64,000 bases of DNA from Enterocloster clostridioformis (lineage in GTDB: Bacteria > Bacillota > Clostridia > Lachnospirales > Lachnospiraceae). Positions 43,518-52,654 of the stretch are shown here, piece by piece. The notes beneath the pieces were generated by a model that saw nothing but the letters and a program-made list of their open reading frames with translations, did no database searches and was not told where the DNA came from. Position 1 is the first letter of the stretch; each line of letters begins with the position of its first letter. The position numbers were made by a program, and so were the translations under genes. The stretch covers positions 248,001 to 312,000 of the forward strand of contig NZ_JAIWZC010000002.1 of the NCBI RefSeq assembly GCF_020297485.1, read 5' to 3'.

Positions 43518-44447
43518 TTATAGCAGATTTGTCTGATTATGCAATTCTTTTTTCAGACTGATTCCCTGCCGTTTCATGACCTCTGCCAGTCTCTCCCTCT
43601 GCTCCGGCTCCATGGGCGTCAGCGGAAGGCGCAGATCATCCCCGCAGACTCCCATCATGCAAAGAGCTGCTTTCACCGGTATGGGGTTTACATCCCAGAA
43701 CAGGGCTTCCATGATTTCCAGAAGCTTAAGCTGCATCCGCCTGCTCTCCTTCACATCTCCGTCCAGGTACAGACGGCACATCTGATGTGTCTCCCTGGGC
43801 ATGATATTTGCCAGCACCGACACCACCCCCTTGCCGCCCAGGGACATGATGGGGACGGTCTGGTCATCATTGCCGGAATAGATATCAAATCCCTCCCCGC
43901 ACAAAGCCGCTGTTTTGGCAATCAGGGACAGGCTGCCGCTGGCCTCCTTTGTCCCCCGTATATTGGGATGCTCCGACAGAATCTTGTAGGTTTCCGGCTG
44001 GATGGTCACCCCGGTACGGCTTGGCACATTGTATAAAAGGATGGGTATGCTTACATGGTCCGCCACCTGGGTAAAATGGCGCACCAGCCCATCCTGGGAT
44101 GCCTTATTGTAATAAGGCGTCACCTGCAGCAGGGCATCTGCCCCCAGCTCCTGGGCCTTTCTGGACAGCTCCACCGCATGCTCCGTACAGTTGCTCCCCG
44201 TACCCGCGATAACAGGAATCCTGCCGTCCACCTGCCTTACGGCATAGCGGATGACAGCCATTTTTTCCTTGTCGTCCAAAGTGGCCGACTCCCCGGTGGT
44301 ACCGTTCACCACCACAGCGTCCGTCCCTTCCCTTATCATCCATTCCAAAAGCCTTCCAAAGGCGTCAAAATCAAGATTTCCATATCCGTTCATGGGCGTC
44401 ACCACTGCCGTAGCGCTGCCCTCAAAAATACTGTGTCTCATAAACAT
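43518..44447 (-). CDS. dapA: 4-hydroxy-tetrahydrodipicolinate synthase
   Basis: The 309-residue protein has GTTGES (residues 49-54), Y139 in YNVPSRTG and the Schiff-base lysine K167 in GTKEASG. It condenses pyruvate with aspartate semialdehyde for lysine and dipicolinate synthesis. Preceded by GGGGGAC. It is divergent from dpaAB, so the precursor and spore-specific branches share one intergenic region. Confidence 0.95.
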   Translation of the reverse strand: MFMRHSIFEGSATAVVTPMNGYGNLDFDAFGRLLEWMIREGTDAVVVNGTTGESATLDDKEKMAVIRYAVRQVDGRIPVIAGTGSNCTEHAVELSRKAQELGADALLQVTPYYNKASQDGLVRHFTQVADHVSIPILLYNVPSRTGVTIQPETYKILSEHPNIRGTKEASGSLSLIAKTAALCGEGFDIYSGNDDQTVPIMSLGGKGVVSVLANIMPRETHQMCRLYLDGDVKESRRMQLKLLEIMEALFWDVNPIPVKAALCMMGVCGDDLRLPLTPMEPEQRERLAEVMKRQGISLKKELHNQTNLL

Positions 44448-44502
44448 AAGTCCCCCGATTCAATCATTATACTATGAAAATATGACAAACTCATCTTTAT
44501 GG

Positions 44503-44531
44503 TACCAATTATTTCCTTCTGTCATATAGTG
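44503..44531 (+). promoter_or_regulatory. Possible sigma-K promoter of dpaAB
   Basis: TACC, 16-bp spacer, CATATAGTG, one base from the sigma-K -10 consensus CATAnnnTA with an AC -35 core. It lies 35 bp before the dpaA ATG. Dipicolinate synthase is sigma-K dependent in Bacillus subtilis. The match was made by eye. Confidence 0.4.
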
Positions 44532-44565
44532 ACAATATGAAACCAATCTCATAAGGAGCGTATCC

Positions 44566-45414
44566 ATGCATCAATTCCTCATACTGGGCGGAGATTCCAG
44601 GCATATTTGCCTGAACCGGCTTCTAAGTCAGTCCGGAGCCAGGACCCTCTTTTACTATGACAGACCCTCTTCCCCCTTCTCTCTCAGAGAAGCCATGGAA
44701 GATTCCCATATCATCCTCTGCCCCGTTCCTTTTACAAAGGACGGTAAAACCATCTTCTCAGAAAACAGCCTGCCCGGCCTGGAAATACAAGCCCTCGCAG
44801 ACTGCCTGAAAAACACCCATATACTTTTTGGAGGTAATATCCCTTCCTCTGTCAGGGAGCGCTGTGATTCCCTTTCCATTCCCTGCCATGATTTCATGCG
44901 GATGGAGGAGGTGGCATGGAGGAATGCCGTGGCAACCGCAGAGGGCGCCGTGGCAGAGGCCATAGCCTTAAGTCCGGTGAACCTTTACAGAAGCCGCTGC
45001 CTGGTAACCGGATACGGCAGATGCGCCTCCATTCTGGCCGATCGGCTGAAGGGCATGGGTGCCGGCGTAACCGTGGCAGGCCGCGATGCCTCCCGGCTGG
45101 TCCAGGCCCATTGTCTGGGATACGATACCTGCCTGTTAAAGGAACTGGAATCCGTCATAGGAGAGTTTGACTTTATATTCAACACCATACCGTCCCTGGT
45201 ACTGGATGGTGCCCTGGTAAAACAGCTTCAGGAAAATGCGGCTGTCATCGACATTGCCTCCGCTCCGGGAGGGGTGGACTTCCAGGCCCTTAAACGCCGG
45301 AATATACGGGCCAGATTATGCCCCGGACTTCCCGGCCGTTACTCCCCCCATTCCTCTGCCATCATTCTTTATGAGGCCGTCATGGAGCATATCCGGGATT
45401 CACAGACTCAGTAA
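44566..45414 (+). CDS. dpaA: Dipicolinate synthase subunit A
   Basis: The 282-residue protein opens with FLILGGDSRHICLNRLL and has a Rossmann segment CLVTGYGRCASILADRLKGMGAGVTVAGRD near 145-175, then FIFNTIPSLVLDG and IDIASAPGGVDF. These are typical of SpoVFA. With DpaB it oxidises dihydrodipicolinate to dipicolinic acid in the mother cell during sporulation. AAGGAG precedes the ATG. Confidence 0.93.
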   Translation: MHQFLILGGDSRHICLNRLLSQSGARTLFYYDRPSSPFSLREAMEDSHIILCPVPFTKDGKTIFSENSLPGLEIQALADCLKNTHILFGGNIPSSVRERCDSLSIPCHDFMRMEEVAWRNAVATAEGAVAEAIALSPVNLYRSRCLVTGYGRCASILADRLKGMGAGVTVAGRDASRLVQAHCLGYDTCLLKELESVIGEFDFIFNTIPSLVLDGALVKQLQENAAVIDIASAPGGVDFQALKRRNIRARLCPGLPGRYSPHSSAIILYEAVMEHIRDSQTQ

Positions 45415-45431
45415 GAAATAAGGAGAACAAT

Positions 45432-46016
45432 ATGGAATTAAAAGGAAAACATGTAGGCCTGGCCGTCACCGGGTCTTTTTGCACCTTTGCAAAGATAGAA
45501 CAGGAAATCAGACATCTGAAGGAGACAGGAGCCGTCCTGCACCCCATATTCTCAGGGAGCGTCCAGTCCACGGACTCCCGTTTTGGGGATACCGGCGAGT
45601 TTATGGACCGGATAACATCCATCACGGAAATGAAGCCCATACTAAAAATCGAGGAGGCCGAACCCATTGGTCCAAAGGGGTACCTGGATGTCCTACTCAT
45701 CGCCCCCTGCACCGGCAACACCCTGGCAAAACTGGCCAACGGAATAACGGACACCCCGGTCCTCATGGCCGCGAAAGCACATCTGCGAAACGGCAGGCCC
45801 CTGGTGATTTCCGTATCCACCAACGATGCCCTGGGCATCAACCTTAAGAACATCGGCCTGCTGTTCAACATGAAGAACATCTACTTTGTCCCCTTTGGCC
45901 AGGACGACCCGGTGAAAAAGCCCACCTCCATGATTGCCCGTACCGGGCTCATAGAGAACACCCTGAAGGAGGCCCTGGAGGGCAGGCAGATACAGCCGGT
46001 TATACAAGGGGTGTAA
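45432..46016 (+). CDS. dpaB: Dipicolinate synthase subunit B
   Basis: The 194-residue flavoprotein-like protein has VGLAVTGSFCTFAKIEQEI, LLIAPCTGNTLAKLANGITD and VSTNDALGINLKNIGLL, matching SpoVFB. The SD AAGGAG lies in the 17-bp gap after dpaA, so the two are one operon. It marks the organism as a spore former. Confidence 0.95.
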   Translation: MELKGKHVGLAVTGSFCTFAKIEQEIRHLKETGAVLHPIFSGSVQSTDSRFGDTGEFMDRITSITEMKPILKIEEAEPIGPKGYLDVLLIAPCTGNTLAKLANGITDTPVLMAAKAHLRNGRPLVISVSTNDALGINLKNIGLLFNMKNIYFVPFGQDDPVKKPTSMIARTGLIENTLKEALEGRQIQPVIQGV

Positions 46017-46047
46017 GACCCTTTCACGGTAATAAAAATAAAGGTGA

Positions 46048-46202
46048 TCGGAATCATACTGCTTAAGTATGAATCCGATCCTCACTGTCTGTGGGTATCC
46101 GGACAATTTAAGGGACATGGCTACTCAACCCTTTTGCTGGACGAATGTATCAGGGACAGTAAAGAAAAAGGAAAAAAAGGATTTGACAAAATAATTTCTT
46201 AA
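46048..46202 (+). pseudogene. GNAT acetyltransferase remnant
   Basis: A reading frame without a start encodes CLWVSGQFKGHGYSTLLLD and a lysine-rich end to the stop at 46200-46202. Q-x-x-G-H-G is the acetyl-CoA loop of GNAT enzymes. The preceding part is degenerate. The rest of the 46017-46461 gap shows no supported gene. Confidence 0.6.
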
Positions 46203-46461
46203 CCTGACAGCGTCTAAAGACAACTATCCTGCCCCATCATCTCCCTGCACTGCTCCACCCCGCAATATTTCCACAAATCCTTCCGGGTCATATCTCTTCC
46301 CTCCTGGAACCCATGCCGGCTCCGGGCAGCGAACCGCTGTCCGTCCAGGCTTACTGCCTATGCAATATTCCTGAAAATGCTGTTGCTTTTCCTGTCTTTG
46401 CTTATGCCATAATCATAGGCAAAAAACATTGGATTGTCAATGTGCTTTTATACGCACCAGG

Positions 46462-47295
46462 TCATCCCTTAACAGCGCCCTCCATCATACCCGCCTTCTG
46501 GAACTTCTCCAGAATCAGGTACAGGATGATGATAGGTATGATAACCAGGGTGGTGCCCGCCAGTATAACGGGCCACGGGGTGGATAACCCCTCGCTGACC
46601 GGCAGCAGTGAAATCGTCACCATCAGCGTGTACTTTGCCTGCTTCCTTAAGTACAGCAGAGGCCAGAAGAAATCGTTCCATCTGGCAATCAGGGTGATGG
46701 CTCCCCATGAGGCCATGGCCGGCTTGATAACCGGGAGAATGATTCTGGTGAAGATGCCGAAGTCAGAACATCCGTCAATCCTGGCCGCCTCCACCAGTTC
46801 ATCCGGCACATCTGTTATGTACTGGTTCATGTAAAAGATACCCACCGCAGTGGCAATCCTGGGGATTACCAAAGACCAGAGGCTGTTAATCAGTCCCACC
46901 TTCTTCATGATGATGAACAAAGGCACGCTTCCCACCTCCGGCGGCACCAGCATGGTGGCAATGACAAAGTAAAAAAGGAATTTCCTGCCCGGAAACCTGT
47001 ACTTTGCAAAGGCAAAGCCTGCCAGGGCACAGAAAAACAGGGAGGTAATGGTTCCCATGATGGTGGTGAACACGCTGTTAAAGGCATTCTGTCCAACAGG
47101 AATCATTTCAAACAGGCGCTTAAAGTTTGCCATGGTGGGATTTGAAACCATCAGGGAATTGAATCCCGTAATGCTCTCACTGGCGCTCTTTATGGAAATC
47201 AGGCACATCCACACAATGGGAAACAGGCAGATAATGGTGATAAATACAAGTACGCCGTAAACCAGGACAGCAGACGTATTTTTCTTTCTGTTCAT
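46462..47295 (-). CDS. Carbohydrate-type ABC transporter permease (MalG-like)
   Basis: The 277-residue protein has six hydrophobic helices and the permease motif EAARIDGCSDFGIFTRIILP near residue 190. SD AAGGAGG. It is the last gene of the solute-binding protein/permease/permease set. No ATPase gene is nearby, so a shared MsiK-type ATPase is probable. Confidence 0.92.
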   Translation of the reverse strand: MNRKKNTSAVLVYGVLVFITIICLFPIVWMCLISIKSASESITGFNSLMVSNPTMANFKRLFEMIPVGQNAFNSVFTTIMGTITSLFFCALAGFAFAKYRFPGRKFLFYFVIATMLVPPEVGSVPLFIIMKKVGLINSLWSLVIPRIATAVGIFYMNQYITDVPDELVEAARIDGCSDFGIFTRIILPVIKPAMASWGAITLIARWNDFFWPLLYLRKQAKYTLMVTISLLPVSEGLSTPWPVILAGTTLVIIPIIILYLILEKFQKAGMMEGAVKG

Positions 47296-47309
47296 TTCAT
47301 TCCCTCCTT

Positions 47310-48188
47310 CTATATTTCGCCCTGCTTGTGTCTTACCACAAACTGGATGATGGATATGACAATCAGAATAAGAATCAGGATAACGCCGATTGCCGATGCA
47401 TAACCCATGTTGAATACATTAAAGCCTGACTCGTACATGTACTGGAACAGGGATGAGTTGGAGGTTCCCGGCCCCGGAAGAATATAGGATTCATTGAACA
47501 GCTTCCACATATCCACTGTCAGTGTGACGGAACAGAAAAACAGGATGTTCTTTAAGGACGGCAGGGTTATAAACCAGAACTGCTGCCACCCGTTGGCCCC
47601 GTCCACCGTGGCTGCCTCATAGTAATCCTTGGATATGTTAAGCAGTCCTGATAAGAGAATCATGGTAAACCATGGGGTATATCTCCAGACATTCAGGATA
47701 ATGACCGGTATCTTTGAAAATGTGGTGCTGGTAAGCCAGGGGAGCCTGCTGCCCCCGAGCATTGTCACCAGCTCATTGACCAGGCCCACGTTTTCATCAA
47801 ACAGCATTCGGAAAATAAGACCCATGGCAATGGCTGCACATATATTCGGAAGGAAGGTAGCCGTTTTGAAAAATGCCCTGGCGGAATTACTCTTTAAGTA
47901 TCTGCTGTTTAATAGGGACGCGATGAGCAGGGCACAGCAGATAATGAATACCAGTCCGGTGAGCCAGTAGACCACTGTGTTGCCCAGGGATTCCCAGAAC
48001 ATATCGTCAATCAGCATTTTCCTGTAGTTGTCAAACCCGCAGAAATCCGGAGTCCCGATTCCCTTCCAGTTTGTCAGGCTGATGTAGAACGTCCATATGG
48101 TGGGCACCAGCTGAAATACAAGAAACAGGATAAAAAAGGGCATGATAAACAAATAGGGAGCCCTGTATTTTTTCAGTGCTTTTAACAT
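47310..48188 (-). CDS. Carbohydrate-type ABC transporter permease (MalF-like)
   Basis: The 292-residue protein has an N-terminal hydrophobic helix after a basic start, six spans in all, and EAATVDGANGWQQFWFITLP near 200. It pairs with the MalG-like permease 14 bp downstream. The SD AAGGAGGAGG is strong, sitting behind a terminator that follows the binding-protein gene. Confidence 0.92.
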   Translation of the reverse strand: MLKALKKYRAPYLFIMPFFILFLVFQLVPTIWTFYISLTNWKGIGTPDFCGFDNYRKMLIDDMFWESLGNTVVYWLTGLVFIICCALLIASLLNSRYLKSNSARAFFKTATFLPNICAAIAMGLIFRMLFDENVGLVNELVTMLGGSRLPWLTSTTFSKIPVIILNVWRYTPWFTMILLSGLLNISKDYYEAATVDGANGWQQFWFITLPSLKNILFFCSVTLTVDMWKLFNESYILPGPGTSNSSLFQYMYESGFNVFNMGYASAIGVILILILIVISIIQFVVRHKQGEI

Positions 48189-48213
48189 TCGCTGCCTCCT
48201 CCTTAAGTTTTAT

Positions 48214-48245
48214 AAAAGGCTCCCTCCTCGGGGCGGGAGCCTTTT
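48214..48245 (-). terminator. Intra-operon terminator between binding protein and permeases
   Basis: AAAAGGCTCCC pairs with GGGAGCCTTTT perfectly over 11 bp. It lies between the binding-protein stop and the first permease, so partial read-through would give more binding protein than permease. Confidence 0.85.
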
Positions 48246-48251
48246 CATGCA

Positions 48252-49688
48252 TTACTGGCTGATTTCAGCCTTGCCGATCTTAGCTTTTAAGTTCTTATCC
48301 ATGTTGGCGATGGCGTCGCTCATGGACTGGTTGCCTGCCACGTACTTCTCCAGCTCGGCAGAAATGATTTCATCTGCCTCCGCATCCTGAGGTGTCACCA
48401 CCAGGTTTGCCGCGCCGTTCTCCAGGCACTTGCCCTCCATCTCGCGGAAGGACTGGCCGCCGTAGAAGTCAGATGGCTCTTTCCAGAACGGGTCTTCCAG
48501 CATTTCCCTGGATACAGGGTTGGAATATGGCGCGTTCTGTTCTTCCATGGAATTCACCCATACTTCCTTTGCCTGTGTGTCAAAGGTGAAATCATACCAC
48601 ATCTGGCGGAACAGCTCTGAGTAAGGATTGTCGCCCTTCTCGATGATGGCCATGTACTGGGATACAGGAGCGCCTGCCTTGCCAACGCCTTCAAACTCAG
48701 GAGCGGACATGACTCTCCACTGTCCCTTGGTGGCTTCGCAGTTCTTTCTCATGAACTCATCCCAGAAAGCGCCGATGCAGAACGTGGCTACCTGCTGTTT
48801 GTTGATGGCGTCGTAGAGAGCCGGTTCCATGATGGTTGTCTTTAACAGCAATCCCTCGGAATTCATGGTGTCCAGGGCGCCCAATGCCTTCTGCGTCCCT
48901 TCGTCGCTTCCGATTACAACTTCGCCGCTCTCATCCCAGATTTTAGCGCCTGCCGACGGCATAAGTCCTCTGCGGCCCCAGTATCTCCAGGTCTTGCTGG
49001 TTGGATCAATGTAGGAAAGGTAAACTTCCCCGTTACTCTTTTCCTTTAGCTGGCGTCCTGCCTCTATGTAGCCTTCCATGGTCTTCATCTGCTCCGCGTC
49101 CACGCCGTACTTGTCAAAAATCTCCTGGTTGTAAAACAGCACCTGGGGCCTTACGGAATCCGGCAGCGCGTAAATGCGTCCGCCGATGGTGGCGTCTGTG
49201 GCGGCTCCGTCTACCATCTTATCCAGTAGAGGAGTCAGATATTCCGTCTCATCCTTTAAGAGGCCTGCACCTGCCAAATCCATGATGGTTACAGGGTCCA
49301 GCATAGCTGCGTCGGGAAGGTCCTCGGTGGCTCCCGACAATGCTGTCATGGTAATCTTCTCGCGGATGTCCGCGGTTCCCTCTGTCTGGACAAACTCAAT
49401 CTTCACGTCCGGCGCAATATCCTTGTGGTCCTCCAGCCATGTCTCAAACCACTGCTGCCTGTACTGCGGGTTTCCCATGGCATACACCACCAGGGTTCCC
49501 GCGGGATATACGGTCTTTTCACCGTCCGCTGCCTCAGCGCCCTCAGCCGTCCCGCTCTGGCCGCCCTGGGCGTTCTCTGCCTTGGATGCCGCGGTGGTGC
49601 CTGCCTGGTCGGTCTTGCCGCCGCAGGCCGCAAGAGAGCCCACCACCATGGATACCGCAAGTGCCATTGCTAACTTTCTGTTCATCAT
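48252..49688 (-). CDS. Extracellular solute-binding lipoprotein
   Basis: The 478-residue protein has a signal with VGSLAACGG lipobox (C22) and a Thr/Ala/Gly linker. A family 1 sugar-binding fold follows: LVVYAMGNPQYRQQWFETWL, ATEDLPDAAMLDP, ALPDSVRPQVLFYNQEIFDKYG. SD AAAGGAGG; either of two adjacent ATGs may be used. It feeds the two permeases. A carbohydrate ligand is expected but not shown. Confidence 0.92.
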   Translation of the reverse strand: MMNRKLAMALAVSMVVGSLAACGGKTDQAGTTAASKAENAQGGQSGTAEGAEAADGEKTVYPAGTLVVYAMGNPQYRQQWFETWLEDHKDIAPDVKIEFVQTEGTADIREKITMTALSGATEDLPDAAMLDPVTIMDLAGAGLLKDETEYLTPLLDKMVDGAATDATIGGRIYALPDSVRPQVLFYNQEIFDKYGVDAEQMKTMEGYIEAGRQLKEKSNGEVYLSYIDPTSKTWRYWGRRGLMPSAGAKIWDESGEVVIGSDEGTQKALGALDTMNSEGLLLKTTIMEPALYDAINKQQVATFCIGAFWDEFMRKNCEATKGQWRVMSAPEFEGVGKAGAPVSQYMAIIEKGDNPYSELFRQMWYDFTFDTQAKEVWVNSMEEQNAPYSNPVSREMLEDPFWKEPSDFYGGQSFREMEGKCLENGAANLVVTPQDAEADEIISAELEKYVAGNQSMSDAIANMDKNLKAKIGKAEISQ

Positions 49689-49721
49689 TCTCTGTTCCTC
49701 CTTTTGATATTCGCTGTTACA

Positions 49722-50687
49722 TTATTCCCTGGCTGCCTCTACGGCTGCCTTTAAAAGGTCCATATCCTGTTCTGTGGCAAGGGTGCAGTCAGCTCCCAAA
49801 ATGAAATGGGTTCTTCCGAAGTCCTCAATCACCTTCCTTGTCTCTTCCTTCACTGCCTCTGCCGGTCCGTCCACCAGTACGCCGTGACGGTTCGGCAGGC
49901 CGCCCATGATGGTTTTTCCCGCAAACATCTTCCGTCCGTCCTCTAAACTGAACGGCGCTTCGTATACGCCCCAGTTCACCACGTCCGCGTAGGGGCCGTA
50001 ATCCTTATAGCGGTCCATGTTCAGCTGATCCTTGCAGATGTGGAGGAAGCAGTAGCCTCCCGCGTCCTTGATGGCCTTCATAATCTGCAGGTCAAAGGGC
50101 TTAATCCATTTATCAAATTCCTCATCCGTGAAGAACCGTGTTTCGCCGCCCAGGGCCGCATAATACACGCCGTCCACGCCCAGTTCAATGTATGTCCCGG
50201 CCAGTTCACACATCACGTCCGCAATACGCTTCATCCCTGCCAGTACCGTATCCTCATCCTCATGTAAAAGGCGGCAGAGCTTCTCCCTTACCTGATCGTA
50301 TGTATAGTTGGGGTCCATCTTCTCCAGGGGATGGATGGCTGACGCCGTAATGCCGTGAAGGGTACCCAGGATAAATGCGTCCCTGCCGCATCCGGCCAGA
50401 ATCTTCTTAACCAGCTCCACCTGGTCCTGCATGAAGCCGTCCTCCATGGTCATCTCTTTTACCATGCTGTAATCGGATCCATGGTTAATCTCTCCCATAT
50501 AGGGAACCAGGTTCTCATTCATGATTTTAAGAATGTCCGTATCTGATTCCTCAAAAAATTTCAGATGAGCTTTTACGGCTGCGTCTCCAAAAGCTGATTC
50601 CTTAGGAAAATGCAGGGAAAAACCGCTGGGTATCTTGTCAACCTCTTCTCCCCGGATGGCTGCTGTCACTCTCTCTTTTTTTGTCAT
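49722..50687 (-). CDS. URO-D family protein (methyltransferase-like)
   Basis: The 321-residue protein is a uroporphyrinogen decarboxylase-like barrel: KIPSGFSLHFP, YCFLHICKDQ near 215, VNWGVYEAPFSLEDGRKMF, TIMGGLPNRHG and HFILGADCTLA. The H and C residues in these strands fit the MtaA/CmuA subgroup that transfers methyl groups to or from corrinoids or thiols rather than heme enzymes. It heads an operon with a sugar-type ABC importer, suggesting catabolism of the imported compound. The start has a GGAGGAG SD. Confidence 0.82.
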   Translation of the reverse strand: MTKKERVTAAIRGEEVDKIPSGFSLHFPKESAFGDAAVKAHLKFFEESDTDILKIMNENLVPYMGEINHGSDYSMVKEMTMEDGFMQDQVELVKKILAGCGRDAFILGTLHGITASAIHPLEKMDPNYTYDQVREKLCRLLHEDEDTVLAGMKRIADVMCELAGTYIELGVDGVYYAALGGETRFFTDEEFDKWIKPFDLQIMKAIKDAGGYCFLHICKDQLNMDRYKDYGPYADVVNWGVYEAPFSLEDGRKMFAGKTIMGGLPNRHGVLVDGPAEAVKEETRKVIEDFGRTHFILGADCTLATEQDMDLLKAAVEAARE

Positions 50688-50702
50688 AGCTGTCTCCTCC
50701 GT

Positions 50703-50747
50703 TAATCACATTACTGATATTATTAGTAATCTTACTAATCGTGATTA
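50703..50747. promoter_or_regulatory. Nested palindromic operator upstream of the URO-D gene
   Basis: Outer arms TAATCAC/GTGATTA (50703-50709 and 50741-50747) enclose ATTAGTA/TACTAAT (50722-50728 and 50733-50739). They end 16 bp from the start codon, in an AT-rich promoter region. A dimeric regulator site is likely. No regulator gene is adjacent. Confidence 0.55.
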
Positions 50748-50857
50748 TAACACTATCGACCGGCCATGTCAAATAATTTTTATCCATTTATATAAAATAT
50801 TTTCGCCATACAGCATTATTTTTGTTTATTTTCACACAGTGTTAGATTTTTACTTCA

Positions 50858-51090
50858 AATCGAGTAGGAGGAAGGCGATTATTTCGCCTTCCGACCTCTC
50901 ACACCACCGTACGTACCGTTCGGTATACGGCGGTTCAATCAACTTAACATGTAACAGCCTTTTCGGCGTAGTAGTCTTCCATGGATACAAGACCAAACTT
51001 AGCTAGTCTCTCTTTACTGATACAAATGTGGAGATTCCAGCTTCTGCACACTCTGGCATATCCTTTGGCATATGAAATGCCATGTGCCGC
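50858..51090 (-). mobile_element. 5'-truncated group II intron copy
   Basis: These 233 bp are identical by eye to 27924-28156, the 3' end of the full intron: domain VI, domain V and the last about 45 codons of the maturase frame. Everything upstream is missing. It lies 47 bp beyond the DGR terminator, at the edge of the phage region. Incomplete reverse transcription during retrohoming would give this form; later deletion is the alternative. Confidence 0.9.
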
Positions 51091-51137
51091 TGTAGCTGCG
51101 CAAAATTTTTGACAAACGTGTGCAAGATAAATGACAA

Positions 51138-51171
51138 AACGGACGCCGCGATTTTACTCGCTGCGCCCGTT
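51138..51171 (-). terminator. Terminator of the DGR operon
   Basis: On -, AACGGGCGCAGCGA pairs with TCGCGGCGTCCGTT (12 of 14) and is followed by TTTGTCATTT. It overlaps the RT stop codon. Confidence 0.75.
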
Positions 51172-52383
51172 CTTTTTTTCCTCGGCCCTCGCTGCTATGA
51201 GGTCGCTGTCCCGCTGAAGATAGAACCATCCATCGAACCACTCCGTCGCGCTATATTCGCCGAATATGGCCCTTTTGAGCTGGTAGCTGTCACAATGGGA
51301 GAGGAGGCCCATATAAGAGCTGACGGTCTTTTGAGCCCGCTCGAGGCTTATTTCTCCGGCTGCATAAAGGTTTTGAATCCTCTTGAGGTTGCGCTTCATG
51401 CGGAGCGCCGTCGCCTTCTTGAGCTTGATGTGATCGGGGTATATACGATATTGACAAAAGTCGACCCCATGAGTGATAGGACGGATAAAGCATTTCTTCG
51501 GATTGAGTTCGAGCTTGAGTTTCTCGTGCATGAACTCGCTGATCTGCTCCCTCCATTCGTGAAGCTGCGCTTTGTCATCTGACAATATCACTATATCGTC
51601 CATATAACGGACATAGTAATGAATCCTGAGCACACGCTTCGCATATTGGTCGACCTCATTCTGATTTACATTTGCAAGCATTTGATTCAAGAGATTACCG
51701 ACGGCGAGACCGACGTCTTCAAGCATCTCTTCAGGAGTAACGTCTTTAACGCCCTTTCCCGGAGGGAATCCGAACTTCTCGCCCGGAGCATTGACAAATA
51801 AGTCCATAAGCCACATTAACCACGGATCGAAGTTACATTTCTTCCCGACTAAATTAAGAGATGTTTCATGGTCGATTGTATAGAAAAATTTGCTTGTATC
51901 GAGCTTTTCCAAAAGAGTACGCCTTAGAGGGTGGCCCTTGAGGTCGATTCCTGCGCTTTTATCTATCCGATCGGCTTGCTGCATGAAATAAAACAGACGT
52001 TGTGCTGCGGCATCGGAACCACGGCCTTTTATGCAAGCGTAGGAATCCTCAATGTAGCCGCGCACAAATTCAGGGTTGATGATCTGATAGACGGCCCACT
52101 GTATGACCCGATGAATGAAGTCTTGCCACATAATAAGACGGTCGACGGGGTCGTGAATGATCCGTCTTTTATAGGCTCCGGGGACATAGGTCTGATTCCT
52201 GAGAGCCTCCTGAATATCGTGAAGATTCTCTTCGAGATTCGCGGAAAACTCAAGGACTTCCTGCTTGTAACGCTTATTTCTCCGCGCGTGTAAATAGGCG
52301 GTGTATAGGTTCTGAAAATCGGTGACTTTTTCCTTGATATTCTTGATTGTTCTCATATGGCTCCATAATTTTTCATGTGTCAC
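51154..52383 (-). CDS. Diversity-generating retroelement reverse transcriptase
   Basis: A 409-residue RT: motif A DTSKFFYTIDH near 165, VGNLLNQMLANV in place of the usual QG motif (as in DGR RTs with [VI]GN..xQ), catalytic YVRYMDDIVIL near 260, and LELNPKKC. There is no maturase or endonuclease domain. The start is GTG 52383, and its first five codons are the same sequence that leads each upstream template cassette. It copies the TR RNA with adenine-directed errors to diversify the VR. The arrangement (variable gene, avd, TR, RT) confirms the call. Confidence 0.93.
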   Translation of the reverse strand: MTHEKLWSHMRTIKNIKEKVTDFQNLYTAYLHARRNKRYKQEVLEFSANLEENLHDIQEALRNQTYVPGAYKRRIIHDPVDRLIMWQDFIHRVIQWAVYQIINPEFVRGYIEDSYACIKGRGSDAAAQRLFYFMQQADRIDKSAGIDLKGHPLRRTLLEKLDTSKFFYTIDHETSLNLVGKKCNFDPWLMWLMDLFVNAPGEKFGFPPGKGVKDVTPEEMLEDVGLAVGNLLNQMLANVNQNEVDQYAKRVLRIHYYVRYMDDIVILSDDKAQLHEWREQISEFMHEKLKLELNPKKCFIRPITHGVDFCQYRIYPDHIKLKKATALRMKRNLKRIQNLYAAGEISLERAQKTVSSYMGLLSHCDSYQLKRAIFGEYSATEWFDGWFYLQRDSDLIAARAEEKKNGRSE

Positions 52384-52536
52384 GGTGTTCGCTCGGGGAG
52401 CTGTTCCCTGAGCTACTAACGGCTTCCATGAGGTTTTTATTTTTTGCCGACCTTCCCGATCGGCACGGAGACAAGTCCCTTTTGTCTCTCTGCTCTGAGA
52501 CGAGACCCTTGAGCCCCGAATATCCGGCTATGAGAG

Positions 52537-52654
52537 AAAAGCGGCGCGGAAACCTACGCTATGGCCTGTATACGCGCGCGGCTCATAAATGTTGAGCGCG
52601 AACACGCCCGCCCCGGCCCTGTTGCCATTGAAGGAGCCGCCGCGCAAAGGAAGC
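52537..52654 (-). repeat. Template repeat cassette A (TR-A)
   Basis: 118 bp, nearest to the RT. In the VR frame it encodes LRGG-SFNGNR-AGAGVFAL-NIYE-PRA-YTGHS-VGFRAA. It has one codon more than the others in the first variable block and only three AAY codons, so it is the least template-like. An in-frame ATG upstream (MNITGDG) and a TAG after FLS make a 50-codon frame. Confidence 0.8.

Noticed and set aside
51014..51241. 75-codon frame joining DGR downstream sequence to the intron fragment
   Set aside because: Accidental read-through from antisense of the RT end into the maturase tail; no SD.
51154..52383. Second group II intron maturase
   Set aside because: It has no maturase or endonuclease part, carries DGR-type RT motifs, and lies with avd, TRs and a VR; only the adjoining 233-bp fragment is intron-derived.
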